This document shows positions 55,824 through 64,000 of a stretch of 64,000 nucleotides of DNA, in pieces. Origin of the DNA: Methylotenera sp. (GTDB taxonomy: Bacteria; Pseudomonadota; Gammaproteobacteria; Burkholderiales; Methylophilaceae); assembly GCA_030682715.1 (NCBI GenBank), contig JAUXNQ010000031.1, forward strand, positions 35,228 to 99,227. The letters are read 5' to 3'. The position numbers and the translations under genes are program-made. Position 1 is the stretch's first letter, and every line of letters begins with the position of its first letter. Below the pieces are notes generated by a model, which worked only from the letters and a program-made list of their open reading frames with translations, did no database searches and was not told the origin of the DNA.

Positions 55824-56843
55824 ATGGCAATTCGAGTGGCAATTAATGGTTATGGTCGTATTGGACGTATGGTGTTGCGTGCAGTGTATGAATTAGGTCG
55901 TAAAGACATTGAAATTATTGCAATTAATAGCGCAGGTTGTGATGCCGAAAGTAATGCACATTTAACACGTTATGACAGTGCTCACGGCAGATTTCCATTT
56001 GATGTAGGTGTCGATGGTGATGCCATGATTATCAATAGCCAGAAAATCAAAACATTTGCAACGCGTAACCCAGCTGAACTACCATGGCGTGACCTAGGTA
56101 TTGATGTTGTGCTTGAGTGTACAGGTGCATTTAATAGTAAAGCCAAAGCACAAGCGCATATTGATGCGGGTGCAAAAAAAGTATTGTTATCAGCGCCAGG
56201 TGATAAAGATGTTGATGCAACCGTTGTATATGGTGTGAACCATGATGTCATTAAAGCAAGCCATACCGTAGTTTCTAATGCTTCATGCACAACCAACGGT
56301 CTTGCGCCAATGGTAAAACCTTTGAATGACAAAATTGGTATCGTCAACGGATTGATGAACACAATTCATTCATACACGAACGACCAAGTGTTAACAGATT
56401 CACATCACTCAGATATGCGTCGCGCACGTTCTGCTACTACTTCGTTGATTCCAACCAAAACAGGTGCAGCAGCAGCGGTAGGTTTGGTATTGCCAGAGTT
56501 GAATGGGAAGTTGGATGGTTTTGCGATTCGCGTACCAACCATTAATGTTTCGATTGTTGATTTGACGTTTACGCCATCACGTCCTACTACAAAAGAAGAA
56601 GTTAACCATATCATGCATGAAGCGGCTAACAGCGGTGCGCTTAAAGGTATTTTGTCTTACAACGAAGCACCGTTGGTGTCTATTGATTACAACCATACTA
56701 GTTTCTCATCAAACTTTGATGCAACATTAACTAAAGTGACGAAAGATGGCATGTTGGTTAAAGTGTGTGCATGGTACGACAATGAGTGGGGCTTCAGTTG
56801 CCGCATGTTAGATAACGTAGTTGCTATGATGGCCGCTAAATAA
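55824..56843 (+). CDS. gap: Glyceraldehyde-3-phosphate dehydrogenase (type I)
   Basis: GAPDH converts glyceraldehyde-3-phosphate to 1,3-bisphosphoglycerate. The 339-residue enzyme has INGYGRIGR at the start, the catalytic Cys155 in [12 protein letters not shown], and the conserved [11 protein letters not shown] end. The Asp that usually selects NAD (INDL) is replaced by Ser36 (AINSAG), and the L187/P188 region reads TDSHHSD. Both changes hint at NADP use. pgk follows after 11 bp, so the two are co-transcribed. Confidence 0.97.
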   Translation: MAIRVAINGYGRIGRMVLRAVYELGRKDIEIIAINSAGCDAESNAHLTRYDSAHGRFPFDVGVDGDAMIINSQKIKTFATRNPAELPWRDLGIDVVLECTGAFNSKAKAQAHIDAGAKKVLLSAPGDKDVDATVVYGVNHDVIKASHTVVSNASCTTNGLAPMVKPLNDKIGIVNGLMNTIHSYTNDQVLTDSHHSDMRRARSATTSLIPTKTGAAAAVGLVLPELNGKLDGFAIRVPTINVSIVDLTFTPSRPTTKEEVNHIMHEAANSGALKGILSYNEAPLVSIDYNHTSFSSNFDATLTKVTKDGMLVKVCAWYDNEWGFSCRMLDNVVAMMAAK

Positions 56844-56854
56844 GGAGATTTGTC

Positions 56855-58036
56855 ATGAATGTGATCAAAATGACGGATTTAGATTTAAACGGTAAGCGTG
56901 TATTAATCCGCGCCGACCTTAACGTACCAGTTGCTGATGGTAAAGTGACTTCAGATGCACGTATTACTGCTTCAATGGCGACCATTGAATTTGCCATTAA
57001 AGCAGGTGCCAAAGTGATGGTGACCTCGCACCTAGGCCGTCCTGAAGAAGGTGTTTACTCAGAAGAAAACTCATTGCAACCAGTCGTAGATGTGATTTCA
57101 GCAAAGCTGGCAAAGCCTGTGCGCCTGATTAAAGATTGGGTCGATGGTGGCTTTGAAGTCGCTGCGGGTGAGTTAGTTGTGTTGGAAAATTGTCGCTTTA
57201 ACAAAGGTGAGAAGAAAAGTAGCGATGAACTGTCACAAAAGTATGCGAAGCTATGTGATATTTTCGTGATGGATGCTTTTGGTACTGCGCATCGTGCGGA
57301 AGCAAGTACCCATGGTGTTGCAAAGTTTGCGCCAGTGGCAGCAGCAGGCATATTATTAGTGAATGAGTTAGAAGCGCTAACTAAAGCTTTGTTGAATCCA
57401 GCGCGTCCGATGGTGGCGATTGTTGGTGGCAGCAAAGTGTCTACTAAGTTGACAGTGCTTGAGAGTTTGTCTGAAAAAGTAGATCAGATGGTAGTGGGTG
57501 GTGGTATTGCCAATACTTTCTTAAAAGCCTCTGGTTTTGAAGTCGGAAAATCATTATGCGAAGATGACTTAGTACCTGTCGCACGCACCTTAATGGACAA
57601 AATGTCCCAAAGAGGCGCAGCGGTGCCAGTTGCGGTTGATGTAGTATGCGCTAAGAAATTTGATGTAAATGAGCCAGCTATCAAGAAAGACGTGGCTGAT
57701 GTGGCCGCTGATGATATGATTTTTGATATTGGCGCGAAATCTGCTAATGAATTAGTAGAGATCATTAACAATGCAGGGACTGTGGTTTGGAATGGTCCAG
57801 TAGGTGTGTTTGAATTTGATCAGTTTGGCGAAGGTACTAAAACCATTGCTACTGCCATTGCTAATACAAAAGCATTTACTTTAGCGGGTGGTGGCGACAC
57901 GATTGCTGCAATTCAAAAGTACGGCATTGAAAGTAAAGTAGATTACATTTCAACGGCGGGCGGTGCATTTTTAGAGTTTTTAGAAGGTAAGACGTTACCA
58001 GCAGTTGAGATTTTAGAATTACGTGCTAAAAGTTAA
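56855..58036 (+). CDS. pgk: Phosphoglycerate kinase
   Basis: Pgk transfers phosphate between 1,3-bisphosphoglycerate and ADP. The 393-residue protein has [17 protein letters not shown], the [10 protein letters not shown] substrate site, [13 protein letters not shown] and the nucleotide-binding [16 protein letters not shown] and GGGDTIAAI motifs. The AAGGAGA just before it gives a ribosome binding site. A strong terminator follows, which separates it from pyk. Confidence 0.98.
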   Translation: MNVIKMTDLDLNGKRVLIRADLNVPVADGKVTSDARITASMATIEFAIKAGAKVMVTSHLGRPEEGVYSEENSLQPVVDVISAKLAKPVRLIKDWVDGGFEVAAGELVVLENCRFNKGEKKSSDELSQKYAKLCDIFVMDAFGTAHRAEASTHGVAKFAPVAAAGILLVNELEALTKALLNPARPMVAIVGGSKVSTKLTVLESLSEKVDQMVVGGGIANTFLKASGFEVGKSLCEDDLVPVARTLMDKMSQRGAAVPVAVDVVCAKKFDVNEPAIKKDVADVAADDMIFDIGAKSANELVEIINNAGTVVWNGPVGVFEFDQFGEGTKTIATAIANTKAFTLAGGGDTIAAIQKYGIESKVDYISTAGGAFLEFLEGKTLPAVEILELRAKS

Positions 58037-58071
58037 CTAGCCCGAACCTTTAGTATGAAAAGCATGACTTT

Positions 58072-58098
58072 AAAAATGGGGCTATCAGCCCCATTTTT
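58072..58098 (+). terminator. Intrinsic terminator after pgk
   Basis: AAAAATGGGGCT (58072-58083) and AGCCCCATTTTT (58087-58098) form a perfect 12-bp stem with an ATC loop; the right arm supplies the T-tract, followed by ATTTTG. Confidence 0.95.
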
Positions 58099-58138
58099 AT
58101 TTTGAATTTGTTATTTTTAGAGAAATTAAGGTAGAAGT

Positions 58139-59575
58139 TTGACATTACGTAAAACAAAAATTGTTGCAACACTAGGCCCATCCTCTACTAGCGAGGAGAT
58201 GTTGGCGCGCATGATTACCGCAGGCGTTAATGTTGTACGTTTAAATTTTTCACACGGTAGCGCAGAAGATCACATTAAACGTGCAGAAATCGTGCGTAAT
58301 ATTGCGGCTAAACTAGGGCGTCCTGTTGGCGTCCTGTGCGACTTACAGGGGCCTAAAATTCGCATAGGTAAATTTGAGCTTGGTAAAGTCACGTTAAAAA
58401 CAGGTGATATCTTTATATTGGATGCTGATTGCGAACTTGGTAATCAATACCATGTTGGATTAGATTACAAAACACTCCCGCAAGAGGTGTCGGAAAATGC
58501 GATATTGTTGTTGGATGATGGTCGCATTACTATGCAGGTGGATAGAATCAAAGGCAATCAAATCCATTGCGTCGTGCTGAGTGGCGGTGTCTTATCCAAT
58601 AATAAGGGTATTAACCGTCAAGGTGGTGGCTTGTCTGCGGATGCTTTAACCAAAAAAGATCGAGAAGATATTAAAACTGCGGTTGCGCTAGAAGCGGATT
58701 ACATTGCCATCTCGTTTCCTAAATCTGCACTAGATGTAGAGCTTGCACGCACTTTAGTGCGTAAGGCTGGCGGCACGGCAAGCATCATTGCAAAAATTGA
58801 GCGCGCTGAGGCTATTAATGATTTAGAGGCCATTATTGACGCTTCTGACGCCATTATGGTGGCACGGGGTGACTTGGGTGTTGAAGTGGGTGATGCGGCG
58901 GTTCCTGGCTTGCAAAAACGGATGATACGCATGGCACGTGCGCAAAATAAGCTGGTGATCACAGCGACACAGATGATGGAGTCTATGATTACCAGCCCAA
59001 TCCCGACACGTGCTGAAGTTTCAGATGTGGCAAATGCTGTACTGGATGGTACAGATGCGGTGATGCTTTCAGCTGAAACTGCGGCTGGACAATATCCGTT
59101 AGAGACAATAGAGGCAGTACATCGGGTAGTGGTTGAGGCTGAGAAAGAGTACTTTAGTCAGTATCATGCGCAAAAGCTTAATCAGGTCTTTATTAAAACA
59201 GATGAAGCCGTAGCCGCAGCCGCTATTTATACGGCTCAGCATTTAAAGGTGAAGGCAATTGCTGCGCTTACGCAGTCTGGTAATGCTGCACAATGGCTAT
59301 CACGCGCGGATGCAGAAGTGCCCATTTACGCATTATCACCTGATAAGCTAGCGCGCAGAAAGCTCACATTGCACCGCGGTGTTTATCCTTACCCAATTGA
59401 GCAAGAGGATAAGAATAGAGATGAAATCATCGCTGCAATGGAGCAAGTGCTACTCAGGCAAAGAGTTGTGAGTGATGGCGACCTTGTCTTGTTAACTTTT
59501 GGTGAACCTATCGGGCATCCTGGCGGCACTAATACAATGAAAATCATTAAAATTGGTGAGTATAGAAAAGATTAA
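58139..59575 (+). CDS. pyk: Pyruvate kinase
   Basis: Pyruvate kinase makes pyruvate and ATP from phosphoenolpyruvate. The 478-residue protein starts at TTG 58139 with AAGG seven bases upstream; no ATG lies before the conserved RKTKIVATLGPSS. The active site has VRLNFSHGS, LCDLQGPKIRIG, the lysine motif IAKIERAEAI and MVARGDLGVE with TATQMMESM. The terminator before it implies its own promoter. No fba gene follows inside the window, unlike the common tkt-gap-pgk-pyk-fba order. Confidence 0.97.
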   Translation: MTLRKTKIVATLGPSSTSEEMLARMITAGVNVVRLNFSHGSAEDHIKRAEIVRNIAAKLGRPVGVLCDLQGPKIRIGKFELGKVTLKTGDIFILDADCELGNQYHVGLDYKTLPQEVSENAILLLDDGRITMQVDRIKGNQIHCVVLSGGVLSNNKGINRQGGGLSADALTKKDREDIKTAVALEADYIAISFPKSALDVELARTLVRKAGGTASIIAKIERAEAINDLEAIIDASDAIMVARGDLGVEVGDAAVPGLQKRMIRMARAQNKLVITATQMMESMITSPIPTRAEVSDVANAVLDGTDAVMLSAETAAGQYPLETIEAVHRVVVEAEKEYFSQYHAQKLNQVFIKTDEAVAAAAIYTAQHLKVKAIAALTQSGNAAQWLSRADAEVPIYALSPDKLARRKLTLHRGVYPYPIEQEDKNRDEIIAAMEQVLLRQRVVSDGDLVLLTFGEPIGHPGGTNTMKIIKIGEYRKD

Positions 59576-59694
59576 GAGGCTACTAGATCACACCTATCTA
59601 AAAACGTTGCCGCAGTAAGGGTAGGCATATTCCAAAGTTATTAAATATTGGTTATTTCAAATTCAAGCATCAAAAATTTTTATACAGGTAGGCT

Positions 59695-59724
59695 TTGAAT
59701 CAATTTCACATCCTTGTGTAAAAT
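59695..59724 (+). promoter_or_regulatory. Promoter of the MarR-type gene
   Basis: TTGAAT (59695-59700) and TAAAAT (59719-59724) are 18 bp apart; the ATG at 59769 lies about 38 bp after the predicted start. Confidence 0.55.
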
Positions 59725-59768
59725 AAGCGCTATGCTTCAATCTAAGAAAAAACGATAATCATTCAAAT

Positions 59769-60260
59769 ATGAATACCGCCGCAAATAACCTTAATTCCCA
59801 AACTCAAGCGCTTGAAACATTGAAGCTGTTCCGAATTATATTCAAGTCAGCAAATCGTCACTTTCATGAAGTCGAAAAGTTAGCTGGATTAGGCGGCGCT
59901 TCACTTTGGGCGCTAGCTGAGATTGCAGAGACAGAAAACTCAACAGTGACTGATTTAGCGACTCAAATGTCAATTCATCAATCAACTGCCAGTAATCTTC
60001 TAGATAAGTTAGAGGCAGAAGGCTACATTACTAGAGTCAAAAGCACGAGTGATAGAAGAGTGGTGTGTCTCAACGCCACTGTTCAGGGCAGGGAGGTGCT
60101 GGCAAAAGCACCCCTTCCGCATAGGGGAATACTTCCAGATGCGCTCATGCGATTGAACCCACAGGCGCTCGCTGAGCTTCATAGCCACTTAACTGCGTTG
60201 GTTGATGGAATGTTAAAAACACAAATCAACTCTGCGTTTGAACCTTTAGGTAAGCGCTAA
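59769..60260 (+). CDS. MarR-family transcriptional regulator
   Basis: A 163-residue winged-helix regulator. The DNA-binding part reads TVTDLATQMSIHQSTASNLLDKLEAEGYITRVKSTSDRRVVCLNATVQG, with the wing Asp-Arg-Arg of the family. A long C-terminal helix serves dimerisation. The ligand and targets are unknown. It has no co-directional partner nearby; the MscS gene converges after a 192-bp gap with gene-like remains. Confidence 0.88.
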   Translation: MNTAANNLNSQTQALETLKLFRIIFKSANRHFHEVEKLAGLGGASLWALAEIAETENSTVTDLATQMSIHQSTASNLLDKLEAEGYITRVKSTSDRRVVCLNATVQGREVLAKAPLPHRGILPDALMRLNPQALAELHSHLTALVDGMLKTQINSAFEPLGKR

Positions 60261-60302
60261 AATTATACAAACCTTGCATCGTTAATAACTTACTGAGTTG
60301 AT

Positions 60303-60452
60303 TTTAGCTATCAAATAGCAACTGAAGAAAGACAGCCAAAGTTTAGCTGGCGCCGTGAATACACCGCAGAAAAATCAAAAAAACAGCGGGTATTATCAAG
60401 CCAACTCGTAGCGACTATCAGGCAAGCTATGGTTTTGCTTCACTCCAAAACT
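60303..60452 (+). pseudogene. Possible gene fragment between MarR-type gene and MscS gene
   Basis: An open stretch after a TGA at 60294 reads ATEERQPKFSWRREYTAEK and further SKKQRVLSSQLVATIRQAM. It has a coding-like, charged, natural-looking composition but no ATG, GTG or TTG start and no known family. It is perhaps a remnant of a small lost gene. Confidence 0.3.
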
Positions 60453-61340
60453 TTATACTTTAAACGCTACAGATCCATCTTTATATTGACCTGGATAAAT
60501 TGTTAGGTGGGGATAAGGAATCTCAATACCTTGTTTATCAAATGCGGCCTTGATAAGTTTGAGGTATTGTCTTTTGACACCCCATTGTTCAAGAGGTAAG
60601 ACTTTAAAACGGCATCGAATCACAACTGAGGAGTTATCAAGCTGCTCAACACCAGCCATTTCCATCGTGTCTAGAATTTTGAACTTAAACTCTTTATCGT
60701 TTCGTAGTTGCTCACCTACGTTTTTCATGACTTGAATAACTTCATCGATATTTTCGCGATAAGCCACCCCTACGTCAATGACCGCATTAGCAAAGCCCCT
60801 ACTCATATTGGTCACCGTAGTGATAGTGCCATTCGGCACAAAATGTACGTTGCCACTGTAATCCCGCATTTTGATATATCTGAGCGTAACCTCTTCTACT
60901 AGCCCCGCCTTGCCACCAGCATCCACCACATCACCTTGTCTAATCTGATTTTCTAGCAACAAGAAAAATCCGTTGAAGTAATCCTTTATTAAACTTTGTG
61001 CGCCAAAGCCAACAGCTACCCCCACTACGCCAGCTGCTGCTAAGATAGGCGCTATAGAGATACCAAGCTCGTGCAGTACTTCTACAATAGCGATGATGAC
61101 GACTACAATTGTTGCAATATAGCGAAAGACTCGGCCCACTGTATCAATACGCTTCATTTCTTCAAAGTCGTCTGATGCACGTTCTTTTAAATGTAACTTA
61201 AGCGTCATGATCAGCTTGGAGCTTAACTTCATTAGAATTCCTGCAACCGATAAAATCAGCAGTATACGTAGCATTGTTTTAATCAGTGCCCACAATACTT
61301 CAGGGTCGCTAAAGCCAATGCTGGTGAGTATATTATCCAT
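60453..61340 (-). CDS. Small mechanosensitive channel (MscS family)
   Basis: A 295-residue MscS-type channel that releases solutes on osmotic downshift. Three membrane helices lie in the first 120 residues; the pore helix region is ISIAPILAAAGVVGVAVGFGAQSLIKDYFNGFFLLLENQI. The C-terminal beta and alpha/beta domains follow. AGGAGG lies before the ATG. It is near the sucrose/glucan genes, which also concern osmotic balance, though on its own transcript. Confidence 0.93.
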   Translation of the reverse strand: MDNILTSIGFSDPEVLWALIKTMLRILLILSVAGILMKLSSKLIMTLKLHLKERASDDFEEMKRIDTVGRVFRYIATIVVVIIAIVEVLHELGISIAPILAAAGVVGVAVGFGAQSLIKDYFNGFFLLLENQIRQGDVVDAGGKAGLVEEVTLRYIKMRDYSGNVHFVPNGTITTVTNMSRGFANAVIDVGVAYRENIDEVIQVMKNVGEQLRNDKEFKFKILDTMEMAGVEQLDNSSVVIRCRFKVLPLEQWGVKRQYLKLIKAAFDKQGIEIPYPHLTIYPGQYKDGSVAFKV

Positions 61341-61568
61341 ATTTCCTCCTATTGTTAATTTGTAAAACTACAGTTTGATTGATTAAAAGCGCATTTATTA
61401 ATTAAGAAATGGGTGTCTTGGCGCTGATAGTTGAGTCACGTGAAAATAAGACCAAGGTAAGCCATAAACCAAAGACGGCTTATGAAAAATGTTCAGCGCA
61501 AAAATTGTTAAAATAGTCCCGTGATGGCGCTTCAATATGAGTTTTATGCAAAAGTAAGTCTTGTTCTG

Positions 61569-63521
61569 CTATGTTTGTAACCAATAGAAACTAAGTGCAG
61601 GTATTTCAATGAGATGGTCATGCGGCTCAATACTGTCACCACTATGTAAATCTCTAATAGCAAGAGGTTGGAAAAACCCTTTTTTACAAAGATCTTCAAT
61701 ATTCAGTTGTTGTGGGTTATTGTCAAAATTACATATCACTAATATGCGTGAATAAGTATTGATATTGTCGAAACGAGAAAATACGAACAGATGCGGATTG
61801 TCAGTTTCTAGTAGTTCACGGTTGTTATGGTCTGCAAATGCACTGATTTCCTTGCGTACCGCAATCATCTTTTTCAGCCCGCTGAAAATCTTTTGTTCTA
61901 CGCTGCCATGTATGTTTCGTAAGCTAGCTTTATTCCAATCTAATTTTGGTCTATGCACCCAACGGCTATCGTTTTGCTTAAACTCGTCCAACAAGTAAGA
62001 AACATCATTGAGCGTGCCTAGTGCATCGCCGTAATATAAAAGTGGAATGCCACCAAATGCAAGAATCACGCTGTGCAAGAGTAGAATTGTCTGAATAGCT
62101 TCTTGAATAGCGATTGGATCATTTGCTTCAATTGCCGCTTCTAGGCCGACTAGTGAAGCTAAAGAGCCTGCAATTCTTGTATCGCCATTTTTCTTGTTGC
62201 TTCCAAATGCAACACCTCTTGCTGACGATACTTGATGGTTTCCAGTATAGTAATCCACCAGAAATTTACGATGTAAGCGTGGGTCATAACCAGCTAGGCG
62301 TATGTCGTTATCGTCAAAGCCTAAGCCAATATCATCATGGCAGCGAATATAGTTAAGCCATGTGGCGCGCTCCAATTTATCAGGAATACTCTTAATGCCC
62401 AGATTTAGTAATGTTGCTTTTTTGGTCGCCACTGCGTCCCATAACAATGCCATGAGCGTTGCGTTATAGGCAATTTCACATTCCTTAGCATTAATGGCAT
62501 CTTCACCAAAGTATTTAATCACTTCAACTGGCGCTACAATCGCCTCAGCAATGAATAACACCCCAGGCGCCGTCACTTGGCAGCAGTCTTTCATTAACTG
62601 TAAAATAAGATGAGCTTCACGTTCGTTCTGGCAAGTGCTACCAATTTTTTTCCAAAGAAAAGCCACGGCATCGAGCCTGATGATATCTGCACCGCGATTG
62701 GCCCAGAATAAAATAATATCAACCATCTCAATTAATACAGCTGGATTTTTGTAGTTGAGATCCCACTGGTAATGATTGAAAACGGTCATCACCCATTTGC
62801 TCATATCAGGATCCCAGGTGAAGTTGCTAGGTGATGTTTCGGGAAATACTTCAGGCATGGTTTCTTCATACATGTCTGGTGTCTCACGGTCCTCAAACAC
62901 ATGGTAATAATCCTGATAGCTCTTTTCGCCTGCACGTGCTTTTATTGCCCACTCGTGCTCGTCGGAAGTGTGGTTAACCACCACATCAAGTGCGAGTAGC
63001 ATGCCGCGCTTTTTGAGGTTTTTAACCAAGCCATCCAAATCGCCAAGCGACCCTATTTCAGGGCTTATTTTTCTGAAATCTCTTACAGCATAGCCCCCAT
63101 CACTTTTACCTTTAGGGCAATCCAAAATTGGCATGACATGCAGCATATTGATGCCAAGGTCCTGTAAATAAGCCAATTTACTTTGTAAGCCAGCTAAATC
63201 TTCAGAGAATTCTTTACAGTAAAGGGCATAGCCTATCCACTTTTGACTTAGGAACCAATCGTGATCTTTTTCACGTGCTAAATCCAATTTACGCAACGCT
63301 TGAGGTCTTGTTGCGTAGGAGCGTGTTAGCGTTTTTACCAGGTTATGCATTTGCGCTTTAAAGTCTGGGCGATGCCCATAGAGCTGATGAAACAAACAAT
63401 AGATGGCATAAAAATTTGCCCCTAGCCTGATGTAAAAATGCTGTAGGTTTTTATCTTTTATGTCGTGTTCCAGCTCAATCAAAATATCATTGAGTATGGA
63501 GTGTGAAACTTGTTCATACAT
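61569..63521 (-). CDS. Amylosucrase (GH13 subfamily 4)
   Basis: Amylosucrase splits sucrose and transfers the glucose to alpha-glucan, releasing fructose. The 650-residue protein has the N-terminal helical domain and the GH13 barrel. Key residues by homology: Asp141-Tyr144 (DGGY), His184 (VVNH), nucleophile Asp284 (RLDAVAF), acid/base Glu326 (FIAEAI) and transition-state Asp396 (CHDD). The length and these residues match the Neisseria enzyme. Starts 8 bp inside the upstream phosphatase frame, so the two were or are coupled. Some family members are sucrose hydrolases; this is not excluded. Confidence 0.93.
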   Translation of the reverse strand: MYEQVSHSILNDILIELEHDIKDKNLQHFYIRLGANFYAIYCLFHQLYGHRPDFKAQMHNLVKTLTRSYATRPQALRKLDLAREKDHDWFLSQKWIGYALYCKEFSEDLAGLQSKLAYLQDLGINMLHVMPILDCPKGKSDGGYAVRDFRKISPEIGSLGDLDGLVKNLKKRGMLLALDVVVNHTSDEHEWAIKARAGEKSYQDYYHVFEDRETPDMYEETMPEVFPETSPSNFTWDPDMSKWVMTVFNHYQWDLNYKNPAVLIEMVDIILFWANRGADIIRLDAVAFLWKKIGSTCQNEREAHLILQLMKDCCQVTAPGVLFIAEAIVAPVEVIKYFGEDAINAKECEIAYNATLMALLWDAVATKKATLLNLGIKSIPDKLERATWLNYIRCHDDIGLGFDDNDIRLAGYDPRLHRKFLVDYYTGNHQVSSARGVAFGSNKKNGDTRIAGSLASLVGLEAAIEANDPIAIQEAIQTILLLHSVILAFGGIPLLYYGDALGTLNDVSYLLDEFKQNDSRWVHRPKLDWNKASLRNIHGSVEQKIFSGLKKMIAVRKEISAFADHNNRELLETDNPHLFVFSRFDNINTYSRILVICNFDNNPQQLNIEDLCKKGFFQPLAIRDLHSGDSIEPHDHLIEIPALSFYWLQT

Positions 63522-63933
63522 GATTGAGCGCCTGTTCTTTTAATGAAGCTTTATCCATACTAACATTCATGCCGTAGTGATTGAGTCCTTCGATAATGCC
63601 CGCTGCATAATGGCCATTAGCAAAATAAATATGCTGTTGATCACGCAATATCGCTAGCTCTGGGCTATGGTTACCTACGACCACAGCACGTGTATCACCC
63701 ACTAACATTTCCGTATCGTTCCCAGAGTCACCAGCGACTAAAAAGCTTTCTAGTGGTAAGCCCCATTTGTAAGCAAGGTAACGAATCGCATGCCCTTTGG
63801 ATGCCCTAATCGGTAGTACATCAAGAAACTCTTCGTGTGAATAAATCAGCTGGGCATGTAATTTTAACCGCAAAGCGAAAATCTCGGGGGCTTGCCCCCG
63901 AGTTGGATAGCGTACAATGGCTGGGTTTGCCAT
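63514..63933 (-). pseudogene. 3' part of a sucrose-phosphate phosphatase gene, disrupted upstream
   Basis: The frame 63514 to about 63870 encodes the end of a HAD phosphatase that releases sucrose from sucrose-6-phosphate: HAQLIYSHEEFLDVLP, RASKGHAIRYLAYKWGLPLE and the metal motif GDSGND. Upstream the family likeness stops. The apparent start (63933) lies in unrelated sequence, and there is an in-frame TGA at 63949-63951. A perfect 20-bp palindrome (63883-63902) lies at the break. The N-terminal half of the phosphatase should be there but is not, so the gene is interrupted or cut. The amylosucrase gene overlaps its end by 8 bp. Confidence 0.6.
63883..63902. repeat. Perfect 9-bp-arm palindrome at the phosphatase break
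   Basis: CTCGGGGGC-TT-GCCCCCGAG at 63883-63902. A GC-rich hairpin unlike the surrounding sequence, at the point where homology to sucrose-phosphate phosphatase is lost. It resembles the end structure of a mobile or repeated element. Confidence 0.85.
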
Positions 63934-64000
63934 TGTGAGGTATCCAGCTCATGGACATACGGAGAAATACCCATCATATATTCAGAATCATGTACCACTT

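Noticed and set aside
61458..61482. TAAGCC/GGCTTA stem after amylosucrase as a terminator
   Set aside because: Short stem, large loop and no T-rich tail in the minus direction.

Overview
The window is a gene-dense chromosomal segment of a betaproteobacterium. The best fit is a methylotroph of the Methylophilaceae (Methylotenera/Methylobacillus-like). This is inferred from protein flavour and gene order: the end of an NAD-linked formate dehydrogenase operon (fdhD-fdsD), a betaproteobacterial division/cell-wall cluster followed by lpxC, a slt-NDUFA9-like-cca block, an argB-HAD nucleotidase-slmA block, a tkt-gap-pgk-pyk block, and an amylosucrase next to sucrose-phosphate phosphatase remains. 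No tRNA, rRNA, CRISPR array, prophage or intact insertion sequence was seen.

Layout. 1-1017: end of the formate dehydrogenase operon. 1130-6822 (minus): a GT39-like membrane glycosyltransferase, rpmE2, rho, trxA and a large PilZ-like protein. 6981-12960: a TlpA-type thioredoxin, a DUF3579-like protein, the dolP-yraN-lpoA / rsmI cluster (lpoA and rsmI head to head, 6 bp apart), pyrC and a VF530-type protein. 13071-14185: two orphan flagellar-like small genes and the RNase P RNA. 14186-15288: a 1.1-kb gene-free stretch holding REP-like palindromes and then the mraZ promoter with three MraZ boxes. 15289-34248: the complete dcw cluster mraZ-rsmH-ftsL-ftsI-murE-murF-mraY-murD-ftsW-murG-murC-murB-ddl-ftsQ-ftsA-ftsZ plus lpxC, mostly joined by ATGA or TAATG overlaps. 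34330-38906: a small two-helix membrane protein, lytic transglycosylase, NDUFA9-like protein and cca. 39208-42658: an accessory pair, AraC-type regulator and divergent autotransporter. 43021-50396: DUF2788, CSD-DUF1294, slmA, pyrimidine nucleotidase, argB, an HTH-argA fusion, a methyltransferase, a secreted protein, rsmE and a thioredoxin-like protein. 50406-59575: acyl-CoA ligase, Gfo/Idh oxidoreductase, tkt, gap, pgk, pyk. 59769-64000: MarR regulator, MscS channel, amylosucrase and a broken sucrose-phosphate phosphatase.

How the genes work together. The dcw block makes the lipid-II precursor (murE, F, mraY, D, G, C, B, ddl) and builds the divisome (ftsL, I, W, Q, A, Z). LpoA, Slt, DolP and SlmA elsewhere in the window also serve envelope growth or division. 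tkt-gap-pgk-pyk supply sugar interconversion and lower glycolysis, and amylosucrase with the phosphatase remnant points to sucrose/glucan metabolism. Formate dehydrogenase accessory genes fit oxidation of C1 units to CO2.

The most unusual item is the fusion of an XRE-type DNA-binding domain to N-acetylglutamate synthase (46176-47792). Its promoter carries three palindromes whose centres are 30 bp apart, which suggests a self-regulating arginine-pathway enzyme. Other points to revisit are the disrupted phosphatase gene at the right edge, the palindrome-rich region after rnpB, and the AraC-autotransporter pair.
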